Source: CAYRHS01 sp964424125
Lineage (GTDB): Bacteria; Actinomycetota; Acidimicrobiia; IMCC26256; JAOSJL01
NCBI GenBank assembly: GCA_964424125.1
Contig: CAYRHS010000052.1
Location: forward strand, 1 to 18,612
Length of the DNA: 18,612 nt
Reading direction: 5' to 3'
The stretch's first letter is position 1, and each line of letters begins with the position of its first letter. The notes below the pieces were generated by a model. That model made no database searches and was not told the origin of the DNA. It was given only the letters and a program-made list of their open reading frames with translations. Shown here piece by piece: positions 14,616 to 18,612 of this stretch. The position numbers were made by a program, and so were the translations under genes.

Positions 14616-16730
14616 ATGCGGCGGGTGGTGAGCACGGTCTTGCTCGTTGTTGCAGGCGTGGCTTTTCCGTTGTTCATCGTCGCGAGGTGGACGGAGTCGA
14701 CGCTCTACGACAGCGATTCGTTCAGCCAGCGAGCGGTCGAGCCGCTCGATTCCCAGACGGTGCGGCGTGAGCTCTCTCACCAGCTGACCGAGCAGCTCGT
14801 CCAAGCCGGGAACCAGCAGGCGACCGCCTTCCGCCCTGCGTTCGAGCTGGGTCTCGAGGACGTGATCGACACCGACACGTTCAAGGCGATCTTTCGCAAC
14901 GCCGTCAGGCAGACGCACGAGGCGATCATCACGGAACGTGGCGATCGAACAGGTCTCGACCTCGGGGCCTCGTTCGCCTTCATCATGAGCAGTCTCCAGG
15001 CGCGCGGCGAAGAAGAGCAAGGGACCCAGCAAGGCGCCAGCGGCCTTGACGACAGCCTCAGCGACGTGACGAGGCGCGTCGACGACTTGGGGCTCTGGGA
15101 TGCCGAGGGCATCGTCGGCCAGTTGGCGCTGGCGAGCTTCCTCGTTGCGCTGGCCGCTGCCGTCGGGAGCGTTCTCCTCGCCGAAGATCGCCGGCGCGCC
15201 GTGCGCCGGCTCGGGATCGCCGCGGTGATCGGCGGTTTCTTCATCGTGGTGCTCCTGTTCGGCGCGACCTGGCTCGTCGGTCAGCAAATCGAGGACGGGC
15301 AGCTCGCCGGCGCCATCACCGACGCGCTCGGAGAGGTCACCAGCGACCTGCGTCTCACCGGCCTGTGGATCGCGGTCTATGGGCTCCTGATCGCGGCGGC
15401 TGCCGCCAGCGTCGAGCGCCCGTACACGCCGGCCGAGGTCTGGAGCCGGGCGCGCCGCTGGGTCGAGCGACGCCGGCAGACCACGTGGGGGACGATCCTG
15501 CTCGGCGTCCTGGGCCTCTTCATCAGCGTCGTCTTCATCCAGGAGCCGCTGGGGAACTTCGAGCTGCTTCTCCGAGCGGGTGCGCTGTGGGTCGGGTACC
15601 TCGCCATCATGGAGATCCTCCGCCTCGTTCGGACGGTCACCGCGCAGCGAGCGGAGCGCGGCGCGGCGTGGCCCCGCCTGGCGGCGGTCGGCGCCGCGAT
15701 CGTGGTGACCGCCGGCTTGGTCACCGTCGGCCTCGTGCTCACGACGCGAGGAGCAGTGGACGACGCCGAGGCCGCCTCGGCGCAGGCCTGCAACTCCGAG
15801 GAGTCACTGTGTGATCTCAGGATCGACGAGGTGACGTTCCCCGGCGTGCACCACGCTTTTGCGTCCTCGAAGTACCCCGGTTACCTGTTCGCGCAGCAGG
15901 TGGGAACCATCACGGACCAGCTGCGCGCCGGCGTGCGCTCCTTGAACATCGACACGCACTACGGCGTGCCTTCCACCGCGCGGGTCCCCGGCCAGGACAC
16001 GCCGATCATCCTCACCGACAGGGTGGCCACCGCCGCCCAGCGGGCACACGTCGAGGAGGATCCGGTGGCCGAGGAGCAGGCCGCGCAGCTCGCCGCTGCA
16101 GCCCCGAGGGACGCCGATGCGCAGCGCGCGATCTACATGTGCCACAGCAACTGCGAAACGGGTGCGATCGAGTTCGGGGACGGACTCGAGGAGATCAAGG
16201 CCTTCCTCGACGACCACCCCGACGAGGTGCTCCTCCTCACCCTTCACGACTTCACGAGCCCGGCCGACACGGCTGCGGCCATCGAGGCCGCCGGGCTCGC
16301 CGATCGCGCGGCCACCCTGGAGCCCGACGCGCCGCTGCCCACGCTCCGGGACCTGATCGACAGCGGTCGAACGCTGCTGGTGTTCGCCGAGAGCGGCGAC
16401 CCCGGCGGCCCCGCCTGGTACCACAAGATGTACGACTGGTTCCAGGAGACGGATTACTTGTTCACGGACGAGGACCAGTTCGACTGCGCACCGAATCGGG
16501 GACCAAGCGACGCACCGCTGTTCCTCATCAACCATTGGCTCACGTTGTCGCCGCCGAATCCGAACGTGGAGGCCGCCGTGAACTCGCGCGCGGTGCTCGA
16601 GCAGCGAATCGACCAGTGCCTCTCCGAACGCGGACTCCTTCCCACCATCCTGCAGGTCCAATTCGCCGAACGCGGAGATCTCATCTCCACGGTGGACTCG
16701 CTCAACGAGAAGCGGCTGAAGGAGAAGTGA
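14616..16730 (+). CDS. Seven-TM membrane protein with extracytoplasmic PI-PLC-like phosphodiesterase domain
   Basis: The 704-aa product begins with a membrane helix (about 5-25) followed by a ~140-residue extracytoplasmic segment (TESTLYDSDSFSQRAVEPL, a pattern seen in other actinobacterial envelope proteins). Six more helices lie near 168-190, 199-222, 247-266, 289-310, 317-338 and 355-377. The last ~310 residues look like a phosphatidylinositol-specific phospholipase C X-type barrel: VTFPGVHH with H412 at the first catalytic His position, LRAGVRSLNID, then IYMCHSN with H510 as the second His, and FLDDHPDEVLLLTLHDF. Seven helices put this domain outside the cell, and six cysteines in it fit disulfide bonding there. 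It likely cleaves a phosphodiester in a lipid or glycan head group; whether phosphatidylinositol is the substrate is unknown. Its stop abuts an amine-oxidase relic. Confidence 0.82.
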   Translation: MRRVVSTVLLVVAGVAFPLFIVARWTESTLYDSDSFSQRAVEPLDSQTVRRELSHQLTEQLVQAGNQQATAFRPAFELGLEDVIDTDTFKAIFRNAVRQTHEAIITERGDRTGLDLGASFAFIMSSLQARGEEEQGTQQGASGLDDSLSDVTRRVDDLGLWDAEGIVGQLALASFLVALAAAVGSVLLAEDRRRAVRRLGIAAVIGGFFIVVLLFGATWLVGQQIEDGQLAGAITDALGEVTSDLRLTGLWIAVYGLLIAAAAASVERPYTPAEVWSRARRWVERRRQTTWGTILLGVLGLFISVVFIQEPLGNFELLLRAGALWVGYLAIMEILRLVRTVTAQRAERGAAWPRLAAVGAAIVVTAGLVTVGLVLTTRGAVDDAEAASAQACNSEESLCDLRIDEVTFPGVHHAFASSKYPGYLFAQQVGTITDQLRAGVRSLNIDTHYGVPSTARVPGQDTPIILTDRVATAAQRAHVEEDPVAEEQAAQLAAAAPRDADAQRAIYMCHSNCETGAIEFGDGLEEIKAFLDDHPDEVLLLTLHDFTSPADTAAAIEAAGLADRAATLEPDAPLPTLRDLIDSGRTLLVFAESGDPGGPAWYHKMYDWFQETDYLFTDEDQFDCAPNRGPSDAPLFLINHWLTLSPPNPNVEAAVNSRAVLEQRIDQCLSERGLLPTILQVQFAERGDLISTVDSLNEKRLKEK

Positions 16731-16731
16731 C

Positions 16732-16827
16732 CTTCCGCCACTGAGAGCGGTCGGCTTCGCCGGCGACTATCTGGTCGGCCCTGCGACCGAGTACGGACTC
16801 GCACAGGTTGTGAGGCCCGTCGGTTAG
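16732..16827 (+). pseudogene. Relic of a second amine oxidase C-terminus
   Basis: Directly after the PLC stop, one frame reads PPLRAVGFAGDYLVGPATEY, matching the end of the amine oxidase gene. Over 51 bp (16745-16795 versus 13244-13294) only four bases differ, all at synonymous third positions (GGC/GGT, TAT/TAC, GGC/GGT, CCT/CCC). The copy therefore diverged as a working gene before being lost. After EY the sequence changes to GLAQVVRPVG and stops at 16825. Nothing upstream of 16732 matches, because the PLC coding sequence begins there. Confidence 0.8.
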
Positions 16828-17123
16828 CCGTTCCCCGGCGCGCAACCCCGAGCCCCCGGGGCCTCAGCAGGGACGCGAGCTGCCGCGGTACGGACGCGGA
16901 CTGACCCGCGCTCATACCGGGCACTCCGGGTCGGATGGCTGCGCTCCAGTCCGGCTCCCATTCGTCGCGTGACACTCGCGGATGGGGTCCTATTCGGGCC
17001 GCGACCGACCACGCACTTCACGCCAACACCTTCGCAGGTCACGCGTGAGCGGCAACTTGTAGCTGCCGGGCAGCATCACCGGAGCCGAGGAGTTGCGACC
17101 GGATACATTCCGAGCGGCAACCG
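16828..17123. other. Intergenic stretch with no recognisable gene
   Basis: Between the relic and the ClC gene, the open frames on both strands give compositions unlike proteins and match nothing I know. There is a near-palindrome GAGCCCCCGGGGCCTC around 16850 and a possible -10 box at 17104. No tRNA fold was found. The stretch may hold further eroded remains. Confidence 0.5.
17104..17109 (+). promoter_or_regulatory. Weak putative -10 box (TACATT) for the ClC-like gene
   Basis: TACATT fits TANNNT and lies 14 nt before the ATG at 17124. There is no -35 element. Confidence 0.2.
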
Positions 17124-18434
17124 ATGGACCGAGACAACATCGGTCGGCCAAAGACCCCACGAGCAACCACCATGGCTACAGCACTCCCGATCGATCGACC
17201 GTGGTACCGCCAGCTGTTGGCCGTGGCTGCCGCAGTCGGTCTCGCCATCGGCGTGCTCGGCCTCGTGTACCTCGCCGTCACCGGGAAGGCGTTCAAGACG
17301 ATCTTCGGTGAACCTGAGGTCGACGCCTGGTCGGGTGAGTGGTGGTGGATCGCCGTCACCGCCGGTGGAGGTGCGGTCGTGGCCGGGCTGCGCCGGTGGT
17401 GGAAGATCCCCGAGCAGGTGCCCGGCGGCGTTGCCGTGATCGAGTCGGGAGTCGTTGACCAACGTGTGGCCCCGTCGTGGGTCGGCGTCGCCGCGGTCTC
17501 GGCGATCGCAGGAGCGAGCCTCGGCCCGTCGTTCGCGCTGGTCATCATGGGGGGAGGCCTCGGTTCGTGGATCGCGTCGCGACGCTGGGCGGGCGATGAG
17601 AACGCCCGCTTGGACGCGACCATGGTCGGGGTCGCCGGTGGATTCGGCGGCGCGTTCACATCGCCCGCTCTCGGAACCGTGGTCGTCAGCGAGCTGGCAC
17701 CGATTCCGAAGCCGAGGTACGTCGAGGGGATCCTGCCCCAGTTCATCGCCGCCACGGTGGCGTTCGCCCTCTACTTCGGGGTGGTCGGCACCACGTTCCT
17801 CAACAGCTTCGCGGTGCCGGTCGAGGAGTTCAGTGTCTGGCAGCTCCTGATCGGCGTCGGTCTGGGTGTCACCGCGACCGTGGTGATGATCGTGTTCGTG
17901 ATGATCGTGAAGCTCGTCCAGAAACTCGCCGGGAATGTGCCGCAGGGTCTCTCCCGTGGCCTGGTCGGCGGCGCACTTGTCGGCGCCATCGCCGCAGCCC
18001 TGCCGCTCACGGTCGGGGCCGGCAACGACCAACTCACCACCATCATCGACGAGTCCGCATCGATCGGCGTCTTGCTGCTCCTTGCCGTGTTGGTCGGCAA
18101 GATGTTTGCGATGGCGCTGAGCCTCGCCGCGGGCTTCATCGGCGGCAACGTCCTGCCCATGCTGTTCGTCGGCGGGACGGCCGGCGTCGTCATCCACCTC
18201 CTCATCCCCGACATCCCGTACGCGATCGCCGTCGGGGCGATGCTGGCCGCGGTTCCCGGCGCGGTGATCAAGGCCCCCATCGGCCTGATGCTCATCGCCG
18301 TGCTCTCCGTCGGGCTCGGACCGCTGACAGCCGCGCCCGTCGCCATCGCGGTCGTCACGTCCCACCTGCTGACCGCGGGCATCGTGGCGAAGCTGCGGGC
18401 CCGACGCATGGGCGTCCCCGAGGTGCACCCCTGA
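17124..18434 (+). CDS. ClC-family chloride channel-like protein with degenerate signature motifs
   Basis: The frame from ATG 17124 gives 436 aa; ATG 17172 (MATALPIDRPWYRQ) is an equally possible start, since neither has a good ribosome site and the first 16 codons have weak third-position bias. The chain has about ten or more membrane helices in ClC order: GGFGGAFTSPALGTVVVSELA (171-191) corresponds to the AxFxxPLxGxxFxxEE block, and GGNVLPMLFVGG to the GGxFxPxLxxGA block. Key ion-path motifs differ from classical ClCs. The gating-glutamate motif GREGP reads ASLGP (131-135), so the Glu is replaced by Leu; GIFAP reads GNVLP; and no clear GSGIP is seen. Without the gating Glu it is unlikely to be a normal proton-coupled antiporter; a passive channel or another anion is more likely. 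No CBS domain follows. Confidence 0.8.
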   Translation: MDRDNIGRPKTPRATTMATALPIDRPWYRQLLAVAAAVGLAIGVLGLVYLAVTGKAFKTIFGEPEVDAWSGEWWWIAVTAGGGAVVAGLRRWWKIPEQVPGGVAVIESGVVDQRVAPSWVGVAAVSAIAGASLGPSFALVIMGGGLGSWIASRRWAGDENARLDATMVGVAGGFGGAFTSPALGTVVVSELAPIPKPRYVEGILPQFIAATVAFALYFGVVGTTFLNSFAVPVEEFSVWQLLIGVGLGVTATVVMIVFVMIVKLVQKLAGNVPQGLSRGLVGGALVGAIAAALPLTVGAGNDQLTTIIDESASIGVLLLLAVLVGKMFAMALSLAAGFIGGNVLPMLFVGGTAGVVIHLLIPDIPYAIAVGAMLAAVPGAVIKAPIGLMLIAVLSVGLGPLTAAPVAIAVVTSHLLTAGIVAKLRARRMGVPEVHP

Positions 18435-18449
18435 GCGATCCTCAGCCGC

Positions 18450-18468
18450 GCTCCCCGGAGATGGGAGC
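18450..18468 (+). terminator. Hairpin after the ClC-like gene
   Basis: A 6-bp perfect stem GCTCCC / GGGAGC with a 7-nt loop begins 16 nt after the stop codon. It has no U-tract. Position suggests a terminator for the ClC transcript. Confidence 0.4.
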
Positions 18469-18545
18469 CCCGCGTCCGGGTTTCCCCGATCCCTATATCG
18501 GTTTGTGGCGGGCGTAGCGGCTTCGCATGCTGGGGAACTCGCTTC

Positions 18546-18612
18546 GCGCGCCGCGCTGAGGAGCGGGACGAGGGCGACGAAGGCCACCCACCCCAAGTCG
18601 AACGGCGGCATC
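18546..18612 (-). pseudogene. N-terminal scrap of apolipoprotein N-acyltransferase (lnt), cut at window edge
   Basis: On the minus strand, entering from beyond the window, the frame reads MPPFDLGWVAFVALVPLL, very like the first helix region of Lnt, which adds the third acyl chain to lipoproteins. In Lnt this is followed by a second helix; here it runs into AREASSPACEAATPATNRY, which is not membrane-like, and neither other frame restores the expected sequence. Only about 110 bp separate this point from the ClC stop, so the remaining several hundred codons are absent. The identification rests on about 20 residues. Confidence 0.4.

Noticed and set aside
16900..16970. GC-rich stretch that looked at first like a tRNA 3' half or an attachment site
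   Set aside because: No GGTTCGAATCC-type T-arm, no cloverleaf pairing and no integrase gene or matching direct repeat were found.
17076..18611. Long minus-strand open frame of 511 codons opposite the ClC-like gene
   Set aside because: Its composition (His, Asp, Gly, Arg-rich) is that of an antisense shadow; only its first ~20 codons near 18546-18611 look real, and these are reported as a separate lnt-like scrap.

Overview
The window is very GC-rich, with strong G/C bias at third codon positions and dense genes on both strands. It carries a WS/DGAT-type acyltransferase, an LLM flavin oxidoreductase, a thiolase-fold/DUF35 pair, an Rv1284-like beta-carbonic anhydrase remnant and several start codons placed directly after a -10 box. 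Together these point to a high-GC actinobacterium; an Acidimicrobiia-like relative is my guess, not a demonstrated placement. I see no rRNA, tRNA, CRISPR array, integrase or transposase.

Left part (1-3752), a probable signalling island. A cyclic-nucleotide-binding (cNMP) protein runs leftward off the edge. It diverges from a two-gene operon of a group I truncated globin and a PAS / coiled-coil / class III nucleotidyl cyclase. Facing that operon is a cNMP-domain / thioredoxin-reductase-like flavoprotein. A haem protein, a cyclase and two cNMP-fold proteins in 3.7 kb suggest that a gas or redox signal is turned into a cyclic nucleotide and read locally. This is the best candidate for an undescribed system here; the physical coupling is inferred.

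Middle part (3853-10346), envelope, lipid and acyl-CoA functions. In order: a lipoprotein made of exactly seven ~55-residue repeats (probable beta-propeller), a WS/DGAT acyltransferase, a protein of two tandem ferredoxin-like (ABM-type) domains, a DUF35/Ltp2-like pair with overlapping stop and start whose residues look like a retro-aldolase rather than a thiolase, a 5'-truncated beta-carbonic anhydrase, and an LLM-class oxidoreductase.

Right part (10496-18612), membrane proteins and gene debris. In order: a small multidrug-export-like protein, an EamA/DMT transporter, an FAD amine-oxidase-like enzyme, a broken acyltransferase-3 gene (internal deletion plus frameshift), a 7-TM protein with an extracytoplasmic PI-PLC-like domain, a relic copy of the amine oxidase C-terminus, a ClC-fold channel with altered signature motifs, and a scrap of an apolipoprotein N-acyltransferase (lnt) at the edge. 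Four gene remnants in about 9.6 kb point to repeated deletion and duplication.

Regulation: many genes are preceded by TANNNT -10-like boxes (often TAGNNT or TACCCT). For five genes the box ends 6-9 nt before the start codon, as expected for leaderless mRNAs.
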